Positions 12,560 to 23,737 of a DNA stretch of 64,000 bases are shown here, piece by piece. The translations under genes were made by a program, and so were the position numbers. Each line of letters begins with the position of its first letter. Position 1 is the stretch's first letter. Origin of the DNA: Kingdonia uniflora. Taxonomy: Eukaryota; Streptophyta; Magnoliopsida; Ranunculales; Circaeasteraceae. Where the stretch lies: contig JACGCM010000510.1 of NCBI GenBank assembly GCA_014058105.1, positions 1,178,001 through 1,242,000 on the forward strand, written 5' to 3'. The notes under the pieces are model-generated. The model did no database searches and had not been told where the DNA came from. It saw only the letters and a program-made list of their open reading frames with translations.

Positions 12560-13830
12560 CCTTGGTAAATGGTGAGCCACTACCCAATATTGGGTTATAT
12601 CGGACTTCAATTACAGAGTCTGATGAGATCAAGAAATAGGTACATGAACTCCTGGAGTAAAGAATTATTAATCCAAGTTGTTCACCTTGTGGTTCGCCAG
12701 CGTTACTGGTACCGAAGAAGGATGGGTCTTAGAGGATATGTGTGGATTATCGGGAATTGAACAAGATCATGGTGAAGAATCGTTATCCGCTTCCATGAAT
12801 TAATGAGCTTTTAGATGAGTTGCAGACGGCTCAGTTTTTCACCAAGATGGATCTTAAGTCGGATTACCATCAAGTTCAAATTTGGGAGGAGGATACTTAA
12901 AAGATAGTGTTCAAAACCAAACAGGGCTTATTTCAGTGGTTGGTAATGCCTTTTGGGTTATGCAATGCATCAGCGACGTTTATGCGGCAAATTAATGAGG
13001 TACTTCGTGCATTTATTGATGATTTTGTAATTGCATATTTGGATGATATCTTGATATATAGTCGTATTTGGGAGGAGTATCTTGGGCATTTACGCAAAGT
13101 GTTGGGCGTGTTGCGATCACAATAGCTTTTTCTGAACGGGAAGAAGTACGAGTTTGGAAAATGGGAGTTAGTCTATTTGGGTTTTATTGTTGGTGGCGGC
13201 GAGCTTAAGGTCGATCCAGAGAAGGTCTCGGTCATTACTAATTGGCCTAGACCCCGTACAGTGACGTAAGTGAGGGGTTTTATGGGTTTTAATCAGTACT
13301 TACGGAAATTTATTCGGCATTTTTCATAAATAGCCGCACCGTTACATTCTTTGACAAAGACCGGGGTATAGTTTGTATGGGAAGAGCACCATGAGAAGAC
13401 CTTTTTGTTACTGAAGCGAAAGATTACGGATACACCAGTATTAGCATTGCCTAATTTGCAGTAGCCTTTTGAGGTTGAGATATATGCGTCAGACTATACT
13501 TTGGGGGTAATCCTTTTACAGAATGGGAAGCCGGTTGTTTACCATTCTGAGATGTTTACAGGGGCAGTACGCAACTATCCTACCTACGATAAGGAGTTCT
13601 ACATGCTATATTAATAAGTTAAGCATTGGCGGAGTTACTTATTAGGGAAGGAGGTTGTGGTACATTTCGATCACAAACTGTTATAGTTCTTATCTACCCA
13701 ATCCAAGCTTCAGCAAGCTCGCCATATGAAGTGGATGTTGTACCTTCAGCAGCTTAACTTAATAATCAAGTATAAGAAAGGAGTGGATAACAAGATGGCT
13801 GATATGTTATCTCAACCCCCATTACCAACT
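12560..13830 (+). pseudogene. Reverse transcriptase and RNase H of the chromovirus-like element
   Basis: RT signatures in order: LVPKKDGS near 12707, ICVDYRELNKI near 12738, MDLKSDYHQVQI near 12847, VMPFGLCNASATFM near 12946, and the catalytic YLDD at 13036-13047. RNase H follows with EIYASDYTLGVIL near 13477 and VDNKMADMLSQPP near 13780. RT copies element RNA into DNA, and RNase H removes the RNA strand. The catalytic aspartates of RT remain, but stops, mostly TAG, occur at many places such as 13123-13125. Several stops lie where relatives have glutamine, which points to C-to-T decay of CAG codons. Confidence 0.8.
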
Positions 13831-14039
13831 ATTTCTGCTTTGTTAGTAGCTATGCAGGTCCAGCCGATTGTTCCTTTTGAGTACGTTTTAGGGTATGACG
13901 ACGACAAGGAGCTCAGTATGATTCACAAGAAGTTACTGTTGGGCAAGATGTGTGAGCATGTTCTGAAGGATGGTTTGATTTATAGGGGCAGTCTATTATG
14001 TATTCCTAAGGGTGGAGACCGTTTATAGTGGATACGATA

Positions 14040-15149
14040 GGCACATTCTTCCCGGGTGGCAGGTTATATCTAGGTTGAGAAGACTCTTTTGAATTTGCGG
14101 TGTAATGTCTATTGGCCGAAGATGCAAGTAGATGTTGCTCGTGTGGTTCGTGGTTACGTGTTATGCAGCATATCGAAACCTTCCAATAAGAAGATAGGAC
14201 TGCACTTACTATTGCCAGTTCCTCGTCGACCTTGGGAGAGTATTTCGATAGATTTTATGGGTGGTTTGCCCATGACCAGGTGTGAGAATGACTATTTTTT
14301 GTGGTGGTGGATCGATTCAGAGAGATGATTTTTCTTATTCTATGCCAGAAGAAGGTCACAGGGGAAGGAGCAGCACGATTGTTTTTCAGAAACGTCTGGA
14401 GGTATTTTGGGCTTCCTTCTTCTATTATTTATGATAGGGATAGCCACTTTTGGGGGCATTTCTGGAGATCGTTATGGGGGATGATGGATATTAAGTTGAA
14501 GAGAAGTACCACTTTTTATCCGCAGACAGACGGGCAAATAGAGGTCGTTAACCGCACTATGGTCCATTTATTACGGGGATTCCATTCTAAGCATCCTAAG
14601 ACTTGGGATGAGAGTTTGCCGTATCTTTAGTTTACGTTCAACCGGGCGATTCATGATTCCATGTTAAAGTCTCCTTTTGATGTTTGTTTGGGGTACTTGC
14701 CGCAAGACCCTTTTGATTTGGCATTTTGTCTTTGCGACAAGACGGTGTCAGGGAAGGAGGAAGAAGAACAGGTTAAAGCTCAGCATTTCATTGAGAAGAT
14801 CAACAAGGTTCATGAGGTGGTTGATGCTCAGTTAAAGAAGACTCAAGCAAAGTATAAGGCTCGCCACGATAAGCATAGGGTTGAGTGTACATTTCTTAAG
14901 GGCGACCTCGTTTGGTTGCAATTGGGTAAGGAACGGCTTAAGGGGGAAGGTAAAAAGCTAAAACCTATCTGTTATGGTCTATTTTTTATACTCAAAAAGA
15001 TTGGTGACAATGCATTCCAGTTGGATTTGCCACCTTTCTTGAAGATGTATTCGGTGATTAATGTCGAACATTTAAAGTTGTATGAGCCATCTCTTTTGGA
15101 TGAAGACTCTACAATCGATACTCACCTACCGTCAGTTGTTGACTTATAG
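14040..15149 (+). pseudogene. Integrase of the chromovirus-like element
   Basis: The zinc-finger end reads VYWPKMQVDVARVV near 14107 and the central domain ISIDFMGGLPMT near 14245, where the D of IDFMG is the first catalytic residue. IIYDRDSHF near 14427 gives the second, and TDGQIEVVNRTM near 14525 the glutamate. The C-terminal part ends VINVEHLKLYEPS near 15052. Integrase inserts the new DNA copy into the chromosome. Breaks: a frame change near 14320, TAG at 14628-14630, and the decayed segment just before the zinc finger. No chromodomain is recognised after 15149, although a short degenerate one could be missed. Confidence 0.8.
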
Positions 15150-15361
15150 ATGGAAAGAGAAGATCGGTTGCCTGAGGATGGTACTCTAGGGTGGAAGGTT
15201 CATACTACAAGATAGAGTGTTATTGATTCGTTCCGTGTTAGGAAGAAAGGTTAACTACCAAGTAATTCGAAAGTGTACAGTAGGGAATTGGCCATCGCTG
15301 CATTCTCACATCTCTAGTTCTAGCTTGAGCAGGAGCTCAAGGCTCCTAAAGGTGGGAGCCA

Positions 15362-15902
15362 TGATTCAGAAGGATCTAGAGTTATTTGAAGATTTGTAAA
15401 AGTCGTTCGAACAAAGTTGAGTGTCGTTTGAACGGGTTGACATGTCCCCTGGAAATTTGGCCAAGAGCTACTTTTTTTTTCGAATGAAGTTGAGTGTCGT
15501 TCGAACGAGTTGACATGTCCTCTGGAAATTTGACCCAGAGTCATATGTCATTCGAACAAAGTTGAGTATCGTTCGAACGAGTTGGTCTACTTTTCTAGGG
15601 CTTAGACCAATTAGGCGTAAAGTAGTTCGAACGACTTTGGCGCCGTTTTGGAATCTTAGGCGTTATTTTGCCTCGAGATCCGTTCTCTTATGATTTTCGA
15701 GTTCCCTAGTATATAAAGGGAACTTAGGTTATTTTCTATGTTATGCTAGATCTGAAAGAGTTCTAAGAGAAGCCTAGGGTTTTGGAGTGATTCATTGTAT
15801 TTTATTTCATTTTTTTAAGTAATTAATGCTTTAGTTTTCCCAATTTTGGTGTTCTTCATGTTTTTTTACTAACTAAAAGCTTCTCAATCGTATTGCGGAT
15901 TA
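15362..15902 (+). repeat. 3' LTR of the chromovirus-like element
   Basis: 541 bp, matching 10152-10712 with scattered differences and small deletions. It repeats the TTCGAA-type array (about 15402-15635), TTGCCTCGAG (15668-15677) and TATATAAAG (15710-15718). It is followed by ACAAT, the presumed target duplication. Confidence 0.88.
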
Positions 15903-15907
15903 ACAAT

Positions 15908-16867
15908 GGAAGAGGTGGCTAGTACTGTAAGTTCAGCAGTTGGTGTGGATATACGTCCCCCATGGGGTTCTAGGAGTGTGATCCCTAAGAAGGTCAGTGG
16001 CAAGACGTCGAAGAAGAAGTATGTCGAAGAGTTTGAGACGGAAGTTCAGAAGACTATGGAAGCTTATACGTCTGGGACATAAGAGCTGAAGACAGAGCTG
16101 GAGGATTGCATGATGAGGATTGATATTTTGAATACATTTTTTAGCTAGGGTCAGGGGAATTTGAGGAAGGTGGGAAATTTAAATGCTTTTCTACGAATAA
16201 AAAAATTGGTAGGTCACTTGAATAATCATTATATGACTTTGATACAGATTAAGAAGTTGATAACTAAGGCGATGGGTTACATTGTGGGCAGTAGAGATCT
16301 GGCAAACAAGATTATTGCCTACAAAAATATAGATAAAGATTTGATCGTGGAGAAGGTGAAATTGGATGCAATTTGAATTGGTATAAGCTCAATGCCAAGA
16401 AATCGAGGAAAGCTACGCTGGGTGAGGCAAAGAAAGTGGCAGAAAAAGAGAAAAAAGAAGATTTGGCATTGTAGAAGGCCACCTTTGAAAAAGATGTAAG
16501 GGATCAAGTTGTCGATGCTCGCGAGGTAATTGAGCAAGAGCAGGGCAAACTGCTCGATGAGATGAGGGTGAAGATGAATAAGGAGAAATTGGTAAAATAC
16601 ATGGAAGTGAAGATGCACTATAAAGAGTAATATGACGCGTTGGATGAGAGGAAAAAATTCTATAAGGGACTTGTATAAGCTTGTGGTGTTTTGTTTGATG
16701 ATAGTTCGAATGATGATGTACCCCGGACACCTGATGTACGTAGGGCATTTGAAGTCATCGAAGATGATGTGATGGTAGATGTTGACGGTGCTCATCATGG
16801 TGAGGTAGCAGATGTGTAGGTTCCCGAAGGTTCCATAAATTTGAATGAAGAAAAATCTTTTTCTTAA
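15908..16867 (+). pseudogene. Antisense ORF of the Tat element, C-terminal half
   Basis: Counting one copy of the 5-bp duplication, this segment keeps the frame of 8884-10151, so the two halves were one ORF before the chromovirus inserted. The frame is open to about 16080, resumes at 16161-16376 (DLANKIIAYKN), and then continues in another frame to the TAA at 16865-16867. The later part is rich in K and E (EKEKKEDLAL, IEQEQGKLLDEMR) and looks like a long coiled coil. Function is unknown. Coiled-coil C-termini are common in such antisense ORF products, but that comparison is from memory. Stops and one shift make it a pseudogene. Confidence 0.6.
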
Positions 16868-17340
16868 ATGTTAAACCTCATGTAGATTATGTTTGTTTGA
16901 GAAAGATGTAAAAATGGTCAGTAGGACCGAAACAATTTAACTCGTAGTATTATGCTGAAGCAATTTGATGTTGCGGTAAAACTTTTTTATTTGTGAAATA
17001 ACTATGCAGACTTATTTTGTAAATAATTTTAAATAGCATATTTCGATAAAGTGATTTAGATCGAATGTGACTATGGATCGAGTAGATAAGTGAGGAACAC
17101 TTGTTTGCGTGATATGTAAAAGATGGCCATGAAATGGCAAATAATTAGAATGAGTACCAGATATATATATATCCTTAGATGGGTATCTGGATTTAGAATT
17201 TTAGAGGAACAAGAGCTCTTTAAGAGGCTGTTCGATAAGTAAAGAGCACAAAGTAGAATATCTTGTAATTGGATATTGTTCGTGTAAAATTCGAATGATA
17301 GGCTTTAGGTATACTTGTTAAGTAGTGGCCAAAAGAAAAT
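16868..17340. other. Tat element, spacer between antisense ORF and tandem repeats
   Basis: No coding signal. The last line or so before 17341 resembles a degraded unit of the adjoining 60-bp repeat (for example GGTATACTTGTTAAG near 17308), so the array may once have extended further left. Confidence 0.4.
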
Positions 17341-18075
17341 CTAGATAGGAAGGATTTTGTTTGTCTGATAAATACTTGACAAGTTTAGATCGAGATCAAA
17401 TCAAATAGTAAAGATATTATTTGTCTGATGTATACTTGACAAGTATAGATCGAGATCAAATCAAATAGTAAGGATATTGTTTGTCTGATGAATACTTGAC
17501 AAGTATAGATCAAGATCAAATCAAATAGTAAAGATATTGTTTGTCTGATGTACACTTGACAAGTATAGATCAAGATCAAATCAGATAGTAAAGATATTGT
17601 TTGTCTGATGTATACTTGACAAGTATAGATCGAGATCAAATTAAATAGTAAATATATTATTTGTCTGATGTATACTTGACAAGTATAGATCGAGATCAAA
17701 TCAAATACTAAAGATATTGTTTGTCTGATATATACTTAACAAGTATAGATCGAGATCAAATCAAATAGTAAAGATATTGTTTGTCTGATGTATACTTGAC
17801 AAGTATAGATTGAGATCAAATTAAATAGTAAGGATATTGTTTGTCTGATAAATACATGACAATTATAGATTGAGATCAAATCAAATAGTAAAGACATTAT
17901 TTGTCTGATATATACTTGATAAGTATAGATCAAGATCAAATCAAATAGTAGAGATATTGTTTGTCTGAGGTATACTTGACAAGTATAAATCGAGATCAAA
18001 TCAAATAGTAAAGATATTATTTTTTTGATGTATACTTCACAAGTATAGATCGAAATCAAATCAAACAGTAAGGAT
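17341..18075. repeat. 60-bp tandem repeat array, about 12 copies, in the Tat 3' region
   Basis: The period is exactly 60 bp, with 12 consecutive units and the start of another at 18061. Each unit carries TATACTTGACAAGTATA or a variant, a 17-bp palindrome with one central base, and GATCGAGATC or variants. Because 60 is divisible by 3, open frames run through the array on the minus strand, but they encode only the repeat. The array lies between integrase and the antisense ORF. Plant Tat-type elements are known for tandem repeats in this region, which can seed satellites. Confidence 0.95.
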
Positions 18076-18229
18076 CTAATTGATAACAAAAGATGCTTAT
18101 TTGAATTGATCAAAACGGTTACAGTGTCTCATCTGTAAAACAGTTCCAGTTGAGCCGTATTCCATGAATATTCGAGCTGTATTTTATCTTCAGTCATCAG
18201 CCAATAAGTCCCACTATCTATTTTGTTGC

Positions 18230-19300
18230 TGACAATGTATGGTCCTTCTCAGTTTTTTGACAATTTTCTAAAAAATTTAGGCTGAGTACTATCTTGGATC
18301 CGTCGTAAGACAAGGTCTCCAATACCAAATTTCCCTTCCTAAATTTCTTGTTGTATACTTTTTTTAAGGTATCATGGTATCGTCCCAAATTCATGATGGC
18401 CTTGTCTTTGGTTTCCTCTATCCAATTGAGGTTGCAAAGGAGACCGAGTTTATTTTCTTCGCCTGGAATTTTTTGTCAAGTACTGGGTAGATCGAGGTCC
18501 GAAGGTACGACTATTTTAGTACCAAAGGCCATCATGAATGAAGTGTAGCCTATTGAGACTCGAGGTATGGTGTGGTAGGGCCAGAGAACATTGAGCAATT
18601 CATCCACCCATCGCCCTTTCTTATCATCGAGACGCTTGCGTAATCCTGATTTGATGCTTTTGTTTATGGCTTCAGCTTGTCTATTTCCTTGAGGATAATA
18701 TGGTATGGATATTGTGAGCTAGATTTTGCATTTATGGAGGAAAGCAAGTACTTTTGCACTGATGAACTATTTACCAATATCGGAGCATATCATTTACAGC
18801 CAACCAAACCTGGTGATGATGTGCTCCTAAGGGAACTTGATAACTTTGTTTTCGTCTGTATGGCAAAGAGGAACTCCTTTAACCCATTTTGTGAAGTTAT
18901 TAGTGGCAACCAGGATGAACCTTCGGTTTCCTGATGCTAGATGGAAAGGTCCAATGATGTCGATTCCCTATTGTTTGAATGGCCAGAGAACATTGCTGAT
19001 ATGCAAGTCTAAGGCTGGGCTTTTGATTTCTTGGGTATGGATTTGGCATTTGTAGCATTTGCGAATGAAGTCTTCGCAGTCCTATCTCATCTTGGACCAA
19101 TACAACCCTTGTGTAAAAGCGTATTGGGCTAACAATCTTCCAGAAACATGTATGCCACAGATACCTTCGTGAAGTTCCTGGATTTTGATTTGAGCTTAGT
19201 TTTGATAAATACATTCGATAAGTGGTCCCCCTCCTGTGATTCGATATAAGATGTGACCTTGGATAGTGAATCTGGGGCACTTGGCTAAAAGAGATCGAGT
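18230..19300 (-). pseudogene. Integrase of the Tat element
   Basis: The minus strand reads a zinc-finger end CEDFIRKCYKCQ (about 19085-19045), then IDIIGPFHLASGNRRF (about 18965-18915) with the first catalytic aspartate, MICSDIGK near 18785 with the second, and NRQAEAINKSIK (about 18695-18660) with the glutamate. Further on come WVDELLNVLWPYHT and SIGYTSFMMAFG, typical of plant gypsy integrases. All three catalytic positions are kept, yet internal stops (for example just before GIDIIGP) break the frame. The enzyme would insert the element DNA. Confidence 0.8.
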
Positions 19301-19479
19301 TTCTTCTTTGTTACTGGCGAGGATGTTGGAGTTGAGGTATGCATAGAATGGTCTTCTCCAGTCTTCAGGATCATCATCTTCAGCAATGGTGATCTAGAGT
19401 GTTGATAGTATATCGAGGCTGGAATACTCGATGATTTCAATTTCTAAATTTCTTTATTCACTGTCTCCCAGTACTGCAG

Positions 19480-20010
19480 GATGTAAGCTAAAGCATCGGC
19501 ATGTCGATTTTCCTATTGGGGTAAGTAAAAAATTGTTGCATGCTTGAATTTTTGCATCTTTTCTTTGACCAGAACTGCGTAATTAACCATTTTTCCCATT
19601 ATTTTGAAAATTTTGTTGTAATGATTATCCACGAGCAAAGAGTCGACGTAGACTGCTAACTCTTCTACTCCGAGAGTAAGTACGAGATCGAGACCGTATA
19701 AGATTCCTTTATATTCGGACTCATTGTTAGTGGCGTAGATGTTTAGCTAGATAGTTTTTTTGATTTGATGATTGGAAGGCATGACGAGGACAATGTCAAT
19801 CCTCGATCCTTGTGGTCTTGTTGATCCGTCTATAAAAAGTCGCCAACCAGAGCTTTGGGAGCATGTATCTGGTTTTTCTATTGAGTCATCTGTGAAGACT
19901 TCTTTGAGTTCTTCCCAATAGGGGTCTTCGACGGGAAAGTCTGCCAAAAAGTTGGTCACTGCTTGTCCCTTGATTAATATTTGGGGTTCGAAGGAAATGT
20001 AATATTCTCC
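19480..20010 (-). pseudogene. RNase H domain of the Tat element
   Basis: The minus strand reads WRLFIDGSTRPQGS (about 19850-19805), NNESEYKGILYGLDL (about 19730-19685) and LAVYVDSLLV (about 19670-19640), which supply the D, E and D metal-binding residues of RNase H. A later segment ENRHADALAYI fits the last conserved aspartate region. The domain lies between RT and integrase as in Tat and other gypsy elements. Stops occur before NIYATNNESEY and elsewhere, so no functional protein is made. Confidence 0.75.
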
Positions 20011-20241
20011 AAGGAAAACAGACCATTGCTAGATTCTTCGAGATTTTTCTTTTTTAGAGAGTATAAGTTTGAGGGGGTATTTGGTGATGACTTTGATGGG
20101 GTGAGCTTGAAAATAAGGACAAAGTTTTTTAGAACTATAGACCAGAACGAGTAGCTATTTTTCTGTTATTGTGTGCCGATTTTCAGCAGGCACAAGTGTC
20201 TTGTTGATGAAATAGATTGGTTTTTCTACTCCACCATCTTC

Positions 20242-21330
20242 TCAAATAAGGATGGAACTGATTGAATCTTTGGTTGTGGATAAGTACCTTATAAGAGATT
20301 CGCCATCAATTAGAGTACTCATTATAGGAGGATTCCCCAAGTATCGTTTAAGATCTTGGAAAGCCATTTCACAGTAAGGAGTCCAAATAACTTCCTTTTG
20401 CTGTTTTGTCAAAAGATGAGTAGGGTTGTCACGAAGAAGGAGGCAAAGGAGTTTGCATCGATCAGATGACTTTGAGATGAATTTGTGAAGAGCAGCGATT
20501 TTGCTTACGAATTTTTGAACATCTTTTTTTATTCGAGGGGATGGCATTTCCATGAGTGTTTTGATTTGTACGGGATCAATTTATATCCCTTTTTTGCTGG
20601 CCAGATGTCCTAGGAATTTACCAGATGCGACTCCGAATTAACATTTCTCTGGGTTGAGTATCATTTGGTACTTGCGAAGGATATCAAAAAGTGTTTGGAG
20701 GTTGTTAGAGTGATCTTCCCATTTCAAGCTTTTGCAGATAATATCATCGATGTAGACTTCCATAATTATACCGAGATGATCATTGAACATTTTAGTCACA
20801 AGTCTTTGGCAAGTAGCGCCTGCATTTTTTAAACTAAAAGGCATTACCGTATAATAGTAGAGACCTCTATAGGTGACAAAGGTTGTTTTTTCCTAATCTT
20901 CTTCGGCTAGTGAAACCTGGTTATAACCAGAGGTTGCATCCATCATAGAAAGAAGTTCGTATCCTACGACTGAGTCGAGAAGTTACAGAATGAGTGGTAG
21001 CGGAAAACTATCCTTAGGTGTGAATTTGTTGGGTTCTGTAAAGTCAACATAAACCCTGATTTTGCCATTTTCCTTTGGTACCGCTACGATATTGGAAACC
21101 CACTTTGGATATTTAGCTTTCTGAATAAATCCTACCCGAAGGAGTTTATCAATTTCTTCTTTTACTACATCGCATTTTGGGATGATAGCTTTGCTGTCTA
21201 GAAGGAGGTTGAGTCAGTAACAAGCGATTGAGGGGTCGATGCCAGACATTTCTTGGAAAGTCTAGGCAAAAATGTTGATGTTCTTCTTAAGTGGTTGTAT
21301 CTTGGCTTCTTTTTCGTCGATTGATAATTT
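20242..21330 (-). pseudogene. Reverse transcriptase of the Tat element
   Basis: Reading leftward: VKEEIDKLLRVGFI (about 21170-21125), GKIRVYVDFTEPNKF (about 21070-21025), MDATSGYNQVSL (about 20945-20910), VMPFSLKNAGATCQR (about 20850-20805) and the catalytic YIDD at 20754-20743. The thumb side follows with VSKIAALHKFISKSSDRC (about 20510-20455), a signature that separates Tat-type RT from chromovirus RT. The active-site aspartates are present. Stops occur before EKTTFVTYRG and in other places. Confidence 0.82.
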
Positions 21331-21594
21331 AGATCCGATGAAGGTTGTGCACCCTGGGCCATCGAGTTCAACAGATTCAACTATCTCGGTGTCATGCTGT
21401 TTAAATGGTGTAGGTTCATCATGTTGTAGTTTCTATGCTTTCAGAAATTTGGTTGTATGAAGGTTGGCTGTGGCATTTTTGTACATTCGTGCAACTGCTT
21501 GGTTACCCTCGATTTTGTAAATTACGTGATCTATTAGAAAACGCAGTGTTAAATAATAAGTAGAAGGCACTGCTTTGATTGAATGTTACCAACT

Positions 21595-21858
21595 TTATCC
21601 TAAAATCCCCAAATATTTAGACTCTGTATCGATGATGTGGAATTTTACGAATGTAGTTTCGGAACCTGCCTGAACTGGCAGAGTAATTTCTCCTGTGGAT
21701 GATTCTTTCAAGCCATTGAAGCCCTTGATTGTTGTTGTCAAAGATTTTACCAAATCTGTAAGGCCTAGGACTTCAATTGCTCTTTTGAACAATACATATG
21801 TGGCGCTCCCAGTATCGATTAGAAGCGTATGTAAATAGTCTTGTCTGAGTTTAAGCAT
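21595..21858 (-). pseudogene. Aspartic protease region of the Tat element
   Basis: The minus strand reads LLIDTGSATYVLFKRAIEVLGL, cited here only as LLIDTGSATYVLF (about 21835-21795), with an intact DTG active site. It is followed by TTIKGFNGLKESSTGEI and SKYLGILG. The region lies between gag and RT, as expected. The frame is closed at 21595, and the link to RT is broken by several stops, so the polyprotein cannot be made. It would cleave gag-pol in an active relative. Confidence 0.75.
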
Positions 21859-21859
21859 A

Positions 21860-23189
21860 ATGACGAGAGGGTCATCATGAGTGTATTTGACGTTGCTTGT
21901 GTCACAGTCTTCGAAGGTGATTTGGTAAGGATGCTTGATTTGTTTGTGCTGGGGAGCAGTTTTACTGATTTGTCCGAGGAGGTCATTTTACAGCAAGACG
22001 TAATCCGATCATCTTGTTTTCTTTTCTTCCCTTTTTCAATCTCAATCATGTACAGGTAGCGAGCTTGCCCTTGAGCCTGATTGTGCTCCACTTCCTTATT
22101 TTTGGCATCATTCTCTAGGAATTTTTGGATGTCGATAACATAATTGTGGAGTCTTCCAGCAAATAGAATACGATGGAAGATTCGTATGAGAGAGTAAAAG
22201 GTATCAGTCTCATAGCTATGAACATTGTGATACTGACATAGTGGTCTGTTATGAAGATCAGGAATTGTCTGTGGTACGCGATAACACTCTTCTCCCTTTA
22301 TCGTCGGCAAGATAACAAAGAGAGTTATTGTCATTGGCGGCAAAATTGGGACAGGTTTGTCTGGTCTGCCATCCCTTCTTCTATTGTTATCGGTGTTTCT
22401 GTCGCGTTGTTTGGGCTCTTCAGGAGTGAGTATTCGCATAGATGGGGTCGAAGATCTTTTACGAGAATAGATTACAGATGAGATTTTCATCTTATCTTTC
22501 TTTGACCATTCCAGCTCGATGTAGTTATTAACCACATCAATTATCTCAGTAACTGTACGCGGCTTGTGTAGAGTAAGTTCTTCTTGAACTTTTGAGTCGA
22601 TGCGCAGAGCGGAGGTGAATGATGGAACGATAATTTTTAGGTCTGAGTTCCCTATTTTCCTTATCTCCTGTAGGAAGCGTTTATACAAGTTTGGCAGGGT
22701 CTCTTTCGCGCCTTGCTCAGAGTAAGACAAGGAATTGACAGTGATCTCTCGCTCTTTGGCATGAGCGTAGTTGGATTCAAAAAGTTGTTGCAACTGGCTG
22801 AACGTGGTGATAGAGGCATCTTGAATACTATGGAACCAACGGAGCGGTTCTTACTTCAGTCTCGTGTTGAAGAGTCTACAGAACATGTGGTCGTGTTTGA
22901 AATATAATCCCACTACGGCTTTTAAATGTCAAACATGTGTAAGGGGGTCAGTCAGGCCTACATACTGAATAAATTTGGGCATATGGAAATTGTCCGGAAT
23001 GGGCATAACTTCGAGATGAGGGGAGATGGGGTTTGTCTCAATTCTATCAAGCGCAGATCTTCGACTTGGAATGTCAAAATTTATGGCATGGGTCCTGTTG
23101 TTGAGGTCATCTAAGGTGATGAATTGTTGCGGAGGAATTGGTAAGGCTGCAACCTGAGGAACAAAATCTCCCTGTCCTTCTGGTCCCAA
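21860..23189 (-). pseudogene. Gag of the Tat element
   Basis: The N-terminal part (23189-22929) includes MPIPDNFHMPKFIQYVGL, the typical start of a Tat-type capsid domain. The frame then breaks and resumes at 22793-21819, with LPNLYKRFLQEIRKIGNSD and LHKPRTVTEIIDVVNNYIE. A later segment CQYHNVHSYETDTFYSLI resembles the short zinc-binding motif of this group, with one cysteine changed to phenylalanine. The 22793-21819 frame overlaps the protease frame at its end. The product would package element RNA. Confidence 0.75.
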
Positions 23190-23718
23190 TCGATCCTTGA
23201 TCGGTCTTCTTTTCGGCGGGGAAGTTTGATGTCGAGTACGTCGACTTCCTTGAGTTGTCGATGCTGAGGATGCTAAGCTAAAATGTCAAGAGGCTCTATT
23301 TGGGTTTCCAGATTTGGATCGAGAAATACAGAGCTCGTCTTCCCTTGGTGGATCATCACGTTGAATTAATTTTGATTTATGCTCGCTTCGAGCGAGTGGA
23401 GGGGATGTTTGTTCACCGGTAAGTTGATCATGTATTCTCCTCAGTCGTTCTATTTCGTTCTGATATGTTTAACTCTATTGATATAAGGTTTTTCGTCATT
23501 TGTCTCTCTCCGTTTGAAGAGCTTGAGCATGGACACACCGATCTTCCATTCTTTGGGCTTTTTCTGTGGCCATTTGTTGCTGAAGCTTGAGTACGGCACC
23601 ATGGAGATCAATAGTTCCTGGTATTTCCTGATCTCTAATGGCACTGGAATAGCATCTCAGGTTCATGTTTGTCATCGGGCGGTGTTTAGATCAGTGACGG
23701 TGACAAAAGTATTGTATT

Positions 23719-23737
23719 TCCCACAGACGGCACCAAT
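23719..23737 (-). other. Primer binding site of the Tat element
   Basis: On the minus strand the bases after the 5' LTR read ATTGGTGCCGTCTGTGGGA. This is close to the TGGCGCCGTCTGTGGG form known from Tat-type elements and differs from the initiator-Met type in the other families here. Confidence 0.7.

Larger units (their letters stand above)
10152..15902 (+). mobile_element. Nested chromovirus-like Ty3/gypsy element
   Basis: 5751 bp with LTRs at 10152-10712 and 15362-15902, both starting TGAT and ending GGATTA. The flanks ACAAC (10147-10151) and ACAAT (15903-15907) fit a 5-bp duplication with one mismatch. Internal order is PBS, gag, protease, RT, RNase H, integrase, on the plus strand. RT (VMPFGLCNASATFM, YLDD) and integrase place it with chromoviruses; I do not see a clear chromodomain after integrase. 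Many codons have become TAG or TGA, so it cannot encode its own enzymes. It inserted into the antisense ORF of the Tat element. Confidence 0.88.

Noticed and set aside
12109..12632. Minus-strand frames of 147 and 93 codons in the chromovirus-like element
   Set aside because: They lie opposite the protease and the start of RT, which are recognisable on the plus strand.
16319..16798. Overlapping minus-strand frames of 159 and 111 codons
   Set aside because: They are antisense to the coiled-coil part of the Tat antisense ORF, whose frame links to the upstream half. No independent motif.
17341..18075. Regularly spaced repeats resembling a CRISPR array
   Set aside because: The repeats are head to tail with no unique spacers, and the setting is a plant retrotransposon.
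17385..18113. Two minus-strand open frames of 104 and 125 codons rich in repeated ISIYTCQVYIRQ
   Set aside because: They are the 60-bp tandem repeat read through. The period is divisible by three, so the frame stays open without selection.
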